From positions 310,001-374,000 of the forward strand of contig NZ_LT840185.1 in assembly GCF_900177405.1 (NCBI RefSeq): a stretch of 64,000 nt of DNA, given 5' to 3'. Positions within the stretch are counted from its first letter, which is position 1, and every line of letters starts with the position of its first letter. The notes beneath the pieces are model-generated. The model had not been told where the DNA came from, did not search any database, and saw nothing but the letters and a program-made list of their open reading frames with translations. The stretch comes from Allosphingosinicella indica (GTDB lineage: Bacteria; Pseudomonadota; Alphaproteobacteria; Sphingomonadales; Sphingomonadaceae). The position numbers and the translations under genes are program-made. This document shows positions 8,424 through 20,098 of this stretch, piece after piece.

Positions 8424-9101
8424 ATGTCCTGGACCGACGAACGTATCGATCGGCTGAAGGCGCTGTGGAGCAAGGGCATGACCGCGAGCCAGATCGCGGA
8501 GGAGCTCGGCGGCGTCTCGCGCAACGCGGTGATCGGCAAGGCGCATCGCTTGGGTCTCCAGTCGCGTCCCTCACCGGTGAAGCCCAACGAGCCCGCCGCC
8601 AAGAAGGCCGACAAGCCGGCTGCGGACAAGCCGGCCGCTGCCGCCGCGAAGCCTGCGCCGCGCCCTGAGGCCAAGCCGGCGACCCCTGCACCGCGCCCGG
8701 CCGCGCCGGCGCCTCAGGCGGCGCAGCCTGCACAGCCCGGCCAGCAGCCGCCGCGCAGTGACCAGCCGCGCATCGTCTCGGTCGGACCGGGCGGCTTCCT
8801 TCGCCAGACGCCCGGCGATCAGCCGAGCCCGATTCCGCCCGCGCCGCCGCGCCGCCTGGTGCCCGCCAAGCCGAGCGCCGAGGTTGCCGACAAGACGAGC
8901 CTGCTCGATCTCAACGAGCGCATCTGCAAATGGCCGATCGGCCATCCCGGCGAGCCCGATTTTCACTTCTGCGGCGCGCCGTCCAACCCGGGCTTTCCTT
9001 ATTGCGTCGAGCATTGCGGGGTCGCCTATCAGGCGCAGATGCCGCGCCGCGACCGCCGCCCCCCGCCGCCCCTCCCCTTCGGCGGCCCGCGCGTCCGCTG
9101 A
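8424..9101 (+). CDS. gcrA: cell-cycle regulator GcrA
   Basis: GcrA is an alphaproteobacterial transcription factor that binds sigma70 RNA polymerase at promoters carrying CcrM-methylated GANTC sites. The 225-residue protein opens with the MSWTDERIDRLKALW helix-turn-helix and NAVIGKAHRLGL segment (1-45). A long Ala/Pro/Lys linker follows (about 50-155), then the conserved C-terminal domain LNERICKWPIGHPG with a Cys/His-rich end (FHFCG, YCVEHC). The linker is longer than I would expect for the Caulobacter protein. SD GGAAGG lies just upstream of the ATG. Confidence 0.95.
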   Translation: MSWTDERIDRLKALWSKGMTASQIAEELGGVSRNAVIGKAHRLGLQSRPSPVKPNEPAAKKADKPAADKPAAAAAKPAPRPEAKPATPAPRPAAPAPQAAQPAQPGQQPPRSDQPRIVSVGPGGFLRQTPGDQPSPIPPAPPRRLVPAKPSAEVADKTSLLDLNERICKWPIGHPGEPDFHFCGAPSNPGFPYCVEHCGVAYQAQMPRRDRRPPPPLPFGGPRVR

Positions 9102-9173
9102 CACTGATCGAAGCCGCGCAGCGTTTCGCCGAAACAGGATGCTGTGTCCCGGCGCGCCGGTTAGCGTGCCGGC

Positions 9174-9602
9174 ATGCGCTGGCTGCTGCTTCCGTCTCTA
9201 GCCCTGTTCGAAGATGCCGCGCTCTTCGGGTTGCGCGCGGTCACCGGTGCGTTCCTGATCTACCAGAGTCACGACAACGTGCTGAGCGCGGCCCGGATGA
9301 CCGAATTCGTCGAGTTCATGGCGGCGCATGGCTTCGTGGCGCCCGCGCTGCTAGCGCCTTTCGCGATCTTCTGGCAGATGGCGGCTGGCATCGGCTTTCC
9401 GATCGGTTTCGCCGTTCGCTGGCTGGGCCTGATCACCGCCATCCAGTTCGTCGTCGCCTGCTGGATGGTGCATTGGCCGATGGACTTCAACGGCTGGTGG
9501 CCGGCGCTGATCCTCGTCTTCCTCGGCCTCTATTTCGCGGCACGAGGCGGAGGACGTTACGGGGTCGATTCCTGGCTTGAGGCACGCGCCGCAAGAAGTT
9601 GA
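9174..9602 (+). CDS. DoxX-like membrane protein
   Basis: A 142-residue protein with four hydrophobic helices and the DoxX-type N-terminal segment (GLRAVTGAFLIYQSHDNV). It ends in a short charged tail (GVDSWLEARAARS). DoxX-family proteins sit in the inner membrane and are linked to redox stress in some bacteria, but the role here is unknown. It lies 72 bases after gcrA on the same strand. Confidence 0.75.
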   Translation: MRWLLLPSLALFEDAALFGLRAVTGAFLIYQSHDNVLSAARMTEFVEFMAAHGFVAPALLAPFAIFWQMAAGIGFPIGFAVRWLGLITAIQFVVACWMVHWPMDFNGWWPALILVFLGLYFAARGGGRYGVDSWLEARAARS

Positions 9603-9690
9603 ATCGCTTCGTCGAATTTGGCGGAACCGAGCCGGAATCGGCGGCGTTGATCGCGCAGTATTCCACTGCTTACCAAGGCCCTTCACGACC

Positions 9691-9861
9691 ATGTTAGATG
9701 ATGACGCGGCTTATTTCGAGCGCCGCGCCGAAACCCAGATCGAACTCGCCAGCAAATCGACCGATACGCGTGCCGTCCAGGCGCATTACGCGCTGGCCAA
9801 TTTCTATCTCGAGCGGATCTACGGCACGTCCGAAGAAGGCAAAGCGGCAAACGACGCCTGA
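9691..9861 (+). CDS. 56-residue helical protein, small-protein family member
   Basis: The ATG at 9691 starts MLDDDAAYFERRAETQIELA. The whole protein is predicted helical, and the segment AHYALANFYLERI closely parallels AHLMLADLYRGRI in the small protein at 42330-42512. I do not recognise a named family; small soluble proteins of this kind recur in sphingomonads. The function is unknown. Confidence 0.7.
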   Translation: MLDDDAAYFERRAETQIELASKSTDTRAVQAHYALANFYLERIYGTSEEGKAANDA

Positions 9862-9877
9862 AACAGGCGACTGGGCC

Positions 9878-10591
9878 TCAGTGCGTCCGGGCGCTCCACG
9901 CGCCGGAGCGCATCGTCGCGATCTCGATCCGCTTGCCGAGCCATTCGGCCAGCTCCTCGAATGCCAACGCGCGATCGAAGACGATGCCCGCGTGGCCCTC
10001 GCGGTGCCAGCGGACGGTGCCGCGGATCGGGCGGAGGCTATCGAGCGTCACTACCGCTTCCTGACCGACGCAGGAAGGATCCTTGATCGCGAGCTTGAGC
10101 CCGCCGAGCGAGATGTCGCGCACCTGCACCTTGTGATAATAGCGGCCGACTTTGATCGTCGCCGGGCAATCGATGTCGAGCCGCGGCGGGCGCGGCTGGT
10201 GGCCCGAGCGCGGCGCGCGATTGGCGAGCACGGCGCGAAGGTCGGCATCCTGATCGAACTTGACGCCCAGTGTCGCCTCGCGCGTCCAGACGACGCGCGC
10301 CGGGATCGCCCGCAATGCACCGAGCTCGACCGCGACGCGCGCGCCGACATCGAGCGGCTGCATCGCCTCGGCGACCAGCCCGCCGGCGGACAGCGCACGG
10401 ACGCGGATGATGGTCTGGGCGAAATCGCCGACCAATTTGCCCATCGGCAGCAGATCGAGCGAGCGTCCGTCGATCGCGTCGCCCGGCCGCGGCACTTCGG
10501 TGCTCAGCGAGAACATGGTCGTATTGAGCGCGGATTCGTCCACCGGCATTGCGCCTTCGGTCTTCTTGCGGCGAATGAGAGTGCCAAACAC
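9878..10591 (-). CDS. protein with two PilZ-like domains
   Basis: A 237-residue cytoplasmic protein with two beta-barrel repeats. The N-terminal copy (about 62-120) has VRALSAGG and ends VVWTREATLGVKFD. The C-terminal copy (about 138-215) has VRDISLGG and ends VRWHREGHAGIVFD. Both therefore keep the D/NxSxxG-like motif. The RxxxR arm needed for c-di-GMP binding is not obvious: RPPR before the second copy has the wrong spacing and the first copy has none. It may be a c-di-GMP effector or a degenerate scaffold. Divergent from parE. Confidence 0.82.
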   Translation of the reverse strand: MFGTLIRRKKTEGAMPVDESALNTTMFSLSTEVPRPGDAIDGRSLDLLPMGKLVGDFAQTIIRVRALSAGGLVAEAMQPLDVGARVAVELGALRAIPARVVWTREATLGVKFDQDADLRAVLANRAPRSGHQPRPPRLDIDCPATIKVGRYYHKVQVRDISLGGLKLAIKDPSCVGQEAVVTLDSLRPIRGTVRWHREGHAGIVFDRALAFEELAEWLGKRIEIATMRSGAWSARTH

Positions 10592-10645
10592 GGGCGGCGA
10601 ATCCTTGGATCGGAGAAACGGCTGAATCTCGCGCCGAAGGGTTAA

Positions 10646-13400
<2,755 letters not shown>

Positions 13401-13407
<7 letters not shown>

Positions 13408-13682
13408 GGCGCTGGAACAGTGCGCGCGCTACCGGGGTGGGCATCCTGGCCGGAATCGCGTCGCTGCTGCTTTCGCCATTCCGCTGGAGCGACACGGCGG
13501 GTTACCCCTTCTATCTCGCCGCGGTCGGCTTCACGGCCTTTTGCGGCCTCTCGATCCTTTTCCTCGTGCTCAACGACATCCGCATTCACACACGTGGCAG
13601 CCGGATGCAGGTGGTCCGCACCTTCGATGCGATTATGGGATTGATCCTCGCCGTGCCCGCGCTCTGGGCGCTGTTCGGCTAG
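13401..13682 (+). CDS. small membrane protein
   Basis: A 93-residue protein with three hydrophobic helices separated by short charged loops (NDIRIHTRGSRMQ). Its ATG overlaps the end of the oxygenase gene by 7 bases, making it third in the parE transcript. No family recognised. Its TAG interlocks with the convergent apaG stop (CTAG at 13679-13682). Confidence 0.75.
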
Positions 13683-14077
13683 GACGCGCTGACCGGCGCA
13701 ACCAGCGGAAAGCGCGGGATGGTCACCGCGAAGTCGGCGCCGTCCGCACCGATCATGTGATAGCGGCCGTCCATTGCCCCGCTCGGCGTATTGAGCGGGC
13801 AGCCGGAGACATAATCGAACGCCTCGCCCGGCTCGATCACCGGCTGTTCGCCGACCACGCCCTCTCCCTGCACCTCGTGCCGCCCGCCGCGCGCATCGAC
13901 GATCGACCATTCGCGGCTGACGAGCTGCACCGCGCGGGTGCCGCCATTCTCGATGCGCACATGATAGGCCCAGAACCAGCGCCCGCGCTGCGGCTCGGAT
14001 TGTTCGGGCAGGAAACTCACCGAGACGCGGACCGTGATGTCCCGCGTGACGGCGCTATGGGGGAACAGCGCTTTCAC
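13679..14077 (-). CDS. apaG: ApaG domain protein
   Basis: A 132-residue protein of one immunoglobulin-like ApaG fold. Characteristic segments are ITVRVSVSFLPEQS, RWFWAYHVRIENGG, VQLVSREWSI, GEGVVGEQPVIEPG and SGCPLNTPSGAMDGRY. ApaG has been linked to Co2+ resistance in enterobacteria and its fold occurs in polymerase-interacting proteins, but its exact role is unsettled. recO lies 31 bases upstream on the same strand. Confidence 0.93.
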   Translation of the reverse strand: MKALFPHSAVTRDITVRVSVSFLPEQSEPQRGRWFWAYHVRIENGGTRAVQLVSREWSIVDARGGRHEVQGEGVVGEQPVIEPGEAFDYVSGCPLNTPSGAMDGRYHMIGADGADFAVTIPRFPLVAPVSAS

Positions 14078-14108
14078 CGGCCAAGCATCCCCCTTCGCCG
14101 CGCCCGCG

Positions 14109-14840
14109 TCAACGCATGATGCGCCCGATGCGGTCGAGCAGCCGCTCGCGCGCGGATAGCACGTCGGCCTGCCGGTCGATCAGAAGATCGCGGCGTAGGA
14201 AATGACCGGTGAGGCGGAAGGCCGCCCCAATGTCCTCCCAATCGGCTGCGCCGCCCGCGAGCAGGAAGGCCGGCAGCGGCAGCAGACGGTCGCGATAGGC
14301 GCCAGCCGCAGCCTCGGACACCGCGCGGCCGGTCTTGGGGCTGACGAAGGCGAGGTCCGCCGTCGCGCCGGTCGCCGCGCATTCGGCGAGGTCGAGCCCG
14401 AAGCCGAGCTCGGACAGGACGAGCAATTCGTAGCGCGCCAGCGCCGCCGCCCATCCGCGCGCCGCCGGCGCCGCCTCGACCGCATCGAGCACGCCGGAGA
14501 GGGCTGCATAGAGGCGCGGATAGGGCTGACCCTCGGGCAGCGCGGCGGCGGACAAGGCGGTGCTCCATTCGATCGCCGCGGCGGCGAGTGGCTCACCGAG
14601 CAACGGCGCGCGGCTACGGATGAGCTCGACGGTGAGCTGGGCGAGCTGCTCCTCGGTGCGCGCGCGATAGTCGGTCTGGACGAGATTGCCGGGCATCAGC
14701 ACCGGCCGCAGCCGCCGCGACCGGCCGCCGCGCACGAAGCCGGGCTGGATGCCATCGTCGGGCGTCAAAGCGCGGACCACTGCGCCATGTTCGCCGTGGG
14801 GCCGCACCGACAGCAATATCGCTTGGGTTTCGAGCCGCAT
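14109..14840 (-). CDS. recO: recombination protein RecO
   Basis: RecO anneals ssDNA and loads RecA together with RecR in gap repair. The 243-residue protein begins with the OB fold ([19 protein letters not shown], then [13 protein letters not shown]) and continues with the helical domain ([25 protein letters not shown]). The zinc cysteines of some RecO proteins are reduced to one here. It lies 12 bases downstream of the GNAT gene on the same strand. Confidence 0.92.
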   Translation of the reverse strand: MRLETQAILLSVRPHGEHGAVVRALTPDDGIQPGFVRGGRSRRLRPVLMPGNLVQTDYRARTEEQLAQLTVELIRSRAPLLGEPLAAAAIEWSTALSAAALPEGQPYPRLYAALSGVLDAVEAAPAARGWAAALARYELLVLSELGFGLDLAECAATGATADLAFVSPKTGRAVSEAAAGAYRDRLLPLPAFLLAGGAADWEDIGAAFRLTGHFLRRDLLIDRQADVLSARERLLDRIGRIMR

Positions 14841-14852
14841 CAGCGGCTGGTA

Positions 14853-15740
14853 TCAGCCCCGGAGCCGCCGGGCGAGCGTGCCGAGGCCGAGGCTGCCGAT
14901 GACCGTCTTGGCGGCAGCGACGCCGCCATCGAATGCGGCGAGCAAAGCGCCGGTCGCTAAGTTCGCCGGGGTGCGGCGCAGCAGCAGCACGTCGACGCAA
15001 TTCACAGCGCCGGTCGCGAACTGGCGCTTGTGCTGGCCGTCGCCCTCGGTGAAATCGAAACGCGCAAAGCGCCCCTCCGCCATCAGCTCGCGAAACGCTT
15101 CGGCCTGGAGCACCGTGCCGGGCGAGAGGTGACCATATGCGGGGTCGTGGCCGAGATAGGCGTAGATAAGCGTGTCGCCTGCGGCCGGAGCATAGAGATA
15201 GGCGATCGGCTGCTCTTTCACGAATAATACCCAGCCGCGCATCGCATCGCGCGCAGCCAGCGCGGCAATTTCTGCGACGACATCCCGACCATCCGGCATG
15301 CCCGCGTCGAGCAGCCGCTCCTGATAGGTCAGCGCGGACACGGCGCGGGCGTGTCGATGGAAGTCGGCGACTTGCTCGGGCCGATGGAAGGCGCGCACCT
15401 CCGTATCCGCGGCCTTGCGCAGCTTGCGCTTGAGCCCCGAGCGTGTCGCGCCGGACAGGCCGCCAAGCCAGGCGTCGAACGGCTGGCGGAGATCGGCATA
15501 GCGGCGGGGGTAGCGCTGGCGAACGAAGGCGGCGAGATCGGGTCGCGCGGCGCGGAAGGCGGGCAGCAGCGCTTCGGGCAGCGAGGTGACGAGATACCCG
15601 TCGCCATCGGCGCCCGTCAGATCGGGCAGGCGCGCGGCAAGCACATCGTCCAGCGAAAGCGGCACGCGGACCAGCTTACGCCGTACGGTGGCGATCGTGC
15701 GCGGGCCGACGCGCAGCGGCAGCGCGATCGTCGCCGCCAT
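14853..15740 (-). CDS. GNAT/FemAB-like acyltransferase
   Basis: A 295-residue cytosolic protein of the BioF2-like/CelD-type GNAT group. It has LVTSLPEALLPAFRAA near the start, the basic GLKRKLRKA segment, and the acetyl-CoA-site region WVLFVKEQPIAYLYAP followed by AYLGHDPAYGHLSPGTVLQ. The ATG at 15740 overlaps the stop of the upstream deacetylase gene by 1 base (TGATG), so the two are coupled. In polysaccharide loci such enzymes acylate surface sugars; that role is inferred here. Confidence 0.78.
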   Translation of the reverse strand: MAATIALPLRVGPRTIATVRRKLVRVPLSLDDVLAARLPDLTGADGDGYLVTSLPEALLPAFRAARPDLAAFVRQRYPRRYADLRQPFDAWLGGLSGATRSGLKRKLRKAADTEVRAFHRPEQVADFHRHARAVSALTYQERLLDAGMPDGRDVVAEIAALAARDAMRGWVLFVKEQPIAYLYAPAAGDTLIYAYLGHDPAYGHLSPGTVLQAEAFRELMAEGRFARFDFTEGDGQHKRQFATGAVNCVDVLLLRRTPANLATGALLAAFDGGVAAAKTVIGSLGLGTLARRLRG

Positions 15741-16750
15741 CAGCGCACGACCATCGCGGCGATGATCTCCAGTCCCGCTAGGGTCGATCCCGTGACCGCG
15801 GTGAGCGCCGATCCGGGCCGCTCGTAGCGCGTGTCCGCCCACACCTGCGCGCCGCGCCGCCGCGCCTCGCGCAATCGCTTCGGCGGCAGTGGCCGCGAGC
15901 GCACGGGCGCGGCGATGTCGCCAAGATCGGTGAAATGCGCGGTGGGCAGCGTATCACGCCGGTCGCCGAGGTGGCGGCACAGCGCTTCGAAGCGGCGGCG
16001 ATAGACGTTGTTGGGGCGGAGACCATCGCGGCTCGCAAGCTCGAAACTATGGCTGACGATCGTGACCGCGCGATGCCCGGCATCGCTGGCATGGCGGAGC
16101 GCGGCGCGGATCTCGGCGAAGGAGACGGCGCAGAGCTGAAGATGGCGGAGGCCGCCCCCGGCTTCGGCGATCTGCGTCACCGGCACCTCGATCACGCCCG
16201 CATGCTCGACCGGATCGATTAGCGCGGGGTCGAACGGCAGATTGCTCGGATGCGGGTGATGCGACCCGTTGTGGCTGCTGTCGTAACGGATGCCGAGCGC
16301 GGCGAGCGCCTCCAGCGTCGCGGCATCGGCCGCGTAGCTTCCCGCACGAAAGGCGATCGGCGGCGGCGCGCCGGCTTCGATCAGCAGATCGCGCGCTTGG
16401 CGGATCATGTCGCGCTGGAGCGCGGCGGTCAGCGCGTTGAGCTCGAAGACGGGCTTCATCCCTTCGGGCTGCCGCCAGAAAGGATGGAGGTGGAGCTGCA
16501 CCTCCTGCCCCGCCGCAAGGATCGGCTCGACCATGCGGCGCACCGGCTCGATCCCGTAGCGGACCGCGGGCATCGGATCGACGAAGAAGCAGGCCTTGAG
16601 GCCGTGCCGCGCGAGCATGGCGAGTTGGTAGAGCACGCCGACCCCGGCCGGATCGAACGAGCGCTCCCAATTCTCCTCCCACGATGCGCCCCGGGCCAAG
16701 TGGCGCCAGGTCAGCTCCGTGTCGATCGTCAAGAGGACCGGCACAGTCAT
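15740..16750 (-). CDS. NodB-like polysaccharide deacetylase
   Basis: A 336-residue protein with the carbohydrate esterase 4 layout. The catalytic-base motif appears as TIDTE near residue 8 and the metal His motif as HLHPF near 91. FRAGSYAAD follows near 133 and SHSFEL near 230. There is no signal peptide, so it is cytoplasmic or acts on a lipid-linked precursor. It forms a tight operon with the downstream GNAT gene, suggesting joint modification of a surface glycan. Confidence 0.8.
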   Translation of the reverse strand: MTVPVLLTIDTELTWRHLARGASWEENWERSFDPAGVGVLYQLAMLARHGLKACFFVDPMPAVRYGIEPVRRMVEPILAAGQEVQLHLHPFWRQPEGMKPVFELNALTAALQRDMIRQARDLLIEAGAPPPIAFRAGSYAADAATLEALAALGIRYDSSHNGSHHPHPSNLPFDPALIDPVEHAGVIEVPVTQIAEAGGGLRHLQLCAVSFAEIRAALRHASDAGHRAVTIVSHSFELASRDGLRPNNVYRRRFEALCRHLGDRRDTLPTAHFTDLGDIAAPVRSRPLPPKRLREARRRGAQVWADTRYERPGSALTAVTGSTLAGLEIIAAMVVR

Positions 16751-16793
16751 GCCAATGCGTTAGGCGACGGAAGTGAAGAAATGGTGGAGGGGT

Positions 16794-18707
16794 TCAGCCC
16801 CGCGGGTGGAAGAAGTCGTAGATGCCGCGCGCCATCGCGCTCGATATGCCGGGCGCCTTTTCCAGATCCTCGAGCGCGGCGCTCTTCACCGCGCGCGCGG
16901 TGCCGAAGTGCATGAGCAGTGCGCGCTTGCGGCCGGGACCTATGCCAGGAACCTCGTCGAGCGGGCTGGTGGTCATGCTCTTGGCGCGCTTGGTGCGGTG
17001 CGCGCCGATCGCGAAGCGGTGCGCCTCGTCGCGCAGCCGTTGGAGGAAGAACAGCACGGGATCGTTGGGCGGCAGCGTAATCTCGCGGCCGCCAGGCAGG
17101 TGGAAGACCTCGCGGCCCGCATTGCGATCCGGCCCCTTCGAGATGGCGACTACCGGCACATCATGGACACCAGCATCCTCCATCGTCTCGCACACCGCCG
17201 AGAGCTGACCCTTGCCGCCGTCGATCAGCATCAGATCGGGCCAGTCGCCGCGCGACCGGTCCGGATCCTCCTTCTCCAGCCGCGCGAAGCGGCGCGACAG
17301 CACTTCGCGCATCATCGCGAAATCGTCGCCGGGCGCCGTCTCGGGCCGCTTGATGTTGAACTTGCGATAGGCGTTCTTGCGCAGCCCCTCCGGCCCGGAG
17401 ACGATCATCGCGCCGACCGCGTTCGTCCCCATCACATGGCTGTTGTCATAGACCTCGATTCGCTGCGGCGGCTCGGCCAGCTCGAACAGCTCGGCGAGCG
17501 CGCGCAGGTTCTTCGCCTGCGTGCCAGATTCGGCGAGGCGGCGGTCGAGCTCCTCCTCCGCATTGCGCTTGGCCTGATTGATCAGACGGACGTGCGGCCC
17601 GCGCTGCGGCACCTTCAGCGCCACCTTGCGCCCGGCGTGCGCGCCGAGCGCCTCGCTCAGCAGCGCCGCTTCCTCCAGCTCGCGATCGAGCAGGATCAGC
17701 TTGGGCGGCGGCACGTCCTCGTAGAATTGGGTGAGGAAGCTGGTCAGCACCTCGTCCTCGGGCACGTCGCTGGTGTGCGCCGGGAAAAAGCTGCGATGCC
17801 CCCAATTCTGCCCGCCGCGGATGAAAAAGGCCTGGATGCACATCGTCCCGCCCTTGCACGCCAGCGCGAAGATGTCGGCATCGCCCAGCCCCTCGGCATG
17901 GACGGTCTGCGTGCCCTGGATGAAGGTCAGCGCGCGAAGGCGGTCGCGGTAAATGGCAGCCAGCTCGAAATCCATACCATCCGACGCCGCCTGCATCAGC
18001 TTGCCGAGCTTGGCCTGCACCTTGGTCGACTTGCCGGCGAGGAAGTCCTTGGCGTCGCCGACCAGCTCGGCATAGCCGTCCTCGTCGATCCGCCCCACGC
18101 ACGGCGCCGAGCAGCGGCGGATCTGGTAGAGCAGGCACGGCCGCGAGCGATTGGCGAAGAAGCTGTCGGAGCAGGAGCGGAGCAGGAAGAGTTTCTGCAG
18201 CGCGTTCAGCGTTCGCGTCACCGATCCGGCGCTGGCGAAAGGCCCGAAATATTGCCCCTTCGCGCGCCGCGCGCCGCGATGCTTTTGGACGCGCGGAAAG
18301 GCATGATCCTCGCGCAGCAGGATGAAGGGGAAGCTTTTGTCGTCGCGCAGCAGCACATTGTAGGGCGGGCGGAAGCGCTTGATGAGCTGCGCTTCCAGTA
18401 GCAGCGCCTCGGCCTCGGTATTGGTGGTGACGATGGTCATCGCGCGGGTCTGCGAGACCATGCGCTGGAGCCGCTTGGGCAACCGCGCGACCTGGGTGTA
18501 ATTGGTGACGCGGTTGCGCAGCGCGCGCGCCTTGCCGACGTAGAGCACGTCGCCCTTGGCATCGGTCATCCGGTAGACGCCGGGGCGCACCGGCAGGGTC
18601 TTCACCACCGCGCGGATCGCCGCCACGCCCGCATCCAGATCGGGCGCGTCGCTGCCGCGCACCGTATAGGCGGACTTTTCTTCGCTGAAACGGTCGGAGC
18701 TGCTCAC
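16794..18707 (-). CDS. uvrC: excinuclease ABC subunit C
   Basis: UvrC makes both incisions around lesions marked by UvrA-UvrB. The 637-residue protein has the GIY-YIG nuclease (RPGVYRMTDAKG, VLYVGKARALRNRVTNY, near 40-75), the Cys-rich region (SAPCVGRIDEDGY), the UVR helix near 215, the RNase H-like endonuclease region (EVYDNSHVMG, LMLIDGGKGQL), and C-terminal helix-hairpin-helix motifs (LDEVPGIGPGRKRALL). No GTTC-N7-GTTC box was found upstream, unlike uvrA and uvrD here. Confidence 0.96.
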   Translation of the reverse strand: MSSSDRFSEEKSAYTVRGSDAPDLDAGVAAIRAVVKTLPVRPGVYRMTDAKGDVLYVGKARALRNRVTNYTQVARLPKRLQRMVSQTRAMTIVTTNTEAEALLLEAQLIKRFRPPYNVLLRDDKSFPFILLREDHAFPRVQKHRGARRAKGQYFGPFASAGSVTRTLNALQKLFLLRSCSDSFFANRSRPCLLYQIRRCSAPCVGRIDEDGYAELVGDAKDFLAGKSTKVQAKLGKLMQAASDGMDFELAAIYRDRLRALTFIQGTQTVHAEGLGDADIFALACKGGTMCIQAFFIRGGQNWGHRSFFPAHTSDVPEDEVLTSFLTQFYEDVPPPKLILLDRELEEAALLSEALGAHAGRKVALKVPQRGPHVRLINQAKRNAEEELDRRLAESGTQAKNLRALAELFELAEPPQRIEVYDNSHVMGTNAVGAMIVSGPEGLRKNAYRKFNIKRPETAPGDDFAMMREVLSRRFARLEKEDPDRSRGDWPDLMLIDGGKGQLSAVCETMEDAGVHDVPVVAISKGPDRNAGREVFHLPGGREITLPPNDPVLFFLQRLRDEAHRFAIGAHRTKRAKSMTTSPLDEVPGIGPGRKRALLMHFGTARAVKSAALEDLEKAPGISSAMARGIYDFFHPRG

Positions 18708-18776
18708 CGGGGCGATTTAGGAGCGATGCGCGCGATAATCCACCGCGAGACTGCGCATCCGGCACCACTTTACATG

Positions 18777-18860
18777 CGTCACCCTGAACTTGTTTCAGGG
18801 TCCATCTTGGCGACGCCGTGGCGGCTCAAAAATGGATGCTGAAACAAGTTCAGCATGACG
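18777..18860. repeat. two-armed palindromic repeat (CCTGAACTTGTTTCAGG family)
   Basis: Arms of about 29 bases at 18777-18805 and 18832-18860 are inverted copies, differing by two or three bases. Each arm contains its own CCTGAAC-TTGTTTCAGG type palindrome. It lies between atpF (stop 18871) and uvrC (start 18707), and could also end the atp transcript. Confidence 0.8.
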
Positions 18861-18870
18861 GCTATGGAAA

Positions 18871-19509
18871 CTAATTCAGCCCGGCGATCGCGCGATCGAC
18901 CAGGCCCTTGTCGGCCTTGGCGTCATGACGCTCGGCGATGAGCCCCGCCGCGGCTGCTGCGGCGGCGTCAGCGGCCTTGGCGCGGACTTCCTGCACCGCG
19001 GCGCGCTCGGCGGCGGCGATCTTGTCCTCGGCCATGCGCGTGCGGCGCTCGACCAGCGCGGCGGCGTCGCTCTCGGCCTGCGCGACGATGCCCTCAGCCT
19101 CGTGACGCGCACGCTCAAGCAAGGTCGCGGCTTCCTGCTCGGCGGCGGCGGTCTTGGCGGCATATTCCGCACGCAGCGCTTCGGCCTCGGCGCGGAGCGC
19201 GGCGGCTTCGTCGAGCTGCTCGCGGATGCCGGCGATCTTCTTGTCGAGCGCCTTGCCGATCGCGGCGGGCACCTTCTTCCAGATCATGATCGCAATGACC
19301 GCGAGCATCGACAGCGACACCCAGACGGTCGCGTCCAGCCCCAAGCCCTTAGGCTCGGCATGCGGCGTATTGTGCGCGCCCTCGGCCGCGGCGGTGGTCA
19401 GCGCCGTGCCACCGGTGTGGGGCATGCTGTCGCCCTTCTGCACCGAGACTTCGGCCAGATTGTGCGCGACGAGCGCGTCATTCGGATCGATCACCTGAAC
19501 CTCAGCCAT
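18871..19509 (-). CDS. atpF: F0F1 ATP synthase subunit b
   Basis: The peripheral-stalk b subunit, 212 residues. An unusual N-terminal tail of about 55 residues precedes the single membrane helix (VWVSLSMLAVIAIMIWKKV). A long Ala/Glu/Arg coiled coil then reaches the F1 head. Its ATG overlaps the end of the b' gene by 8 bases. Having both b and b' is normal for alphaproteobacteria. Confidence 0.93.
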   Translation of the reverse strand: MAEVQVIDPNDALVAHNLAEVSVQKGDSMPHTGGTALTTAAAEGAHNTPHAEPKGLGLDATVWVSLSMLAVIAIMIWKKVPAAIGKALDKKIAGIREQLDEAAALRAEAEALRAEYAAKTAAAEQEAATLLERARHEAEGIVAQAESDAAALVERRTRMAEDKIAAAERAAVQEVRAKAADAAAAAAAGLIAERHDAKADKGLVDRAIAGLN

Positions 19510-19996
19510 TGGCCAGCGCCGCCTTCACCGCTTTCGCCGCCTGCGCATCGGTCACCTTCGCGCCCGAAAGCTTGGCGACCATGTCGCGCGCTGCTTCCGC
19601 AGCGACGCCTTCGAGATCGGCCAGCGCCGCATTCTTGGCTGCGGTCAGCCGCGTCTCGGCTTCGGAAACGCGCGTGTCGATCGCGCCGTCCGCCGCAGCG
19701 ACGCGCTTCTCGGTCGCGAGCGCGGCCTGCTGCTTCGCGGCGGCAGTGAGCTTCATCGCTTCCGCGCGATTGTCGGCCAGCGTCGCCCGATACGCCTCGT
19801 CCTTCGCGTCCGCCTCGGCGCGCGCGGCTTCCGCGGCGGCGAGATCGTCGGCGATGCGCTTGTCGCGCGCCTCCACGGTCGCACCGATCTTCGGGACCAT
19901 CCCCCGGCCTATCACCATATAGATGAAGCCGAAGCAGAGGATCAGCCAGAAGAGCTGCGACGCGAAGATTTCCGAGATTTGGCTTATCTGGGGCAT
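19502..19996 (-). CDS. atpG: F0F1 ATP synthase subunit b'
   Basis: The second b-type stalk subunit, 164 residues. It starts MPQISQISEIFASQLFWLIL, with the membrane helix at the N-terminus (about 13-30), then a continuous Ala-rich coiled coil. The short leader and the order c-b'-b identify it as b'. Symbol use varies (atpG, atpF2, atpX). A two-armed palindromic repeat separates it from atpE. Confidence 0.9.
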   Translation of the reverse strand: MPQISQISEIFASQLFWLILCFGFIYMVIGRGMVPKIGATVEARDKRIADDLAAAEAARAEADAKDEAYRATLADNRAEAMKLTAAAKQQAALATEKRVAAADGAIDTRVSEAETRLTAAKNAALADLEGVAAEAARDMVAKLSGAKVTDAQAAKAVKAALANG

Positions 19997-20010
19997 CGTA
20001 CCGATCTTAT

Positions 20011-20079
20011 CGTTCCCCGGCGAAAGCCGGGGTCCAGCACGAGGGCCGGAACCGGACCCCGGCGTGCGCCGGGGAACAG
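20011..20079. repeat. GTTCCCCGGC two-armed palindromic element inside the atp operon
   Basis: Inverted arms GTTCCCCGGCGAAAGCCGGGG and its near-complement (with GTGC replacing the GAAA loop) lie between atpE and the b' gene. This is the same family as 2677-2704 and 63278-63355. In the transcript it would form stable hairpins between the c and b' cistrons, where subunit stoichiometry changes sharply. Confidence 0.85.
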
Positions 20080-20098
20080 CCCAACCCTCGACAAGGAT

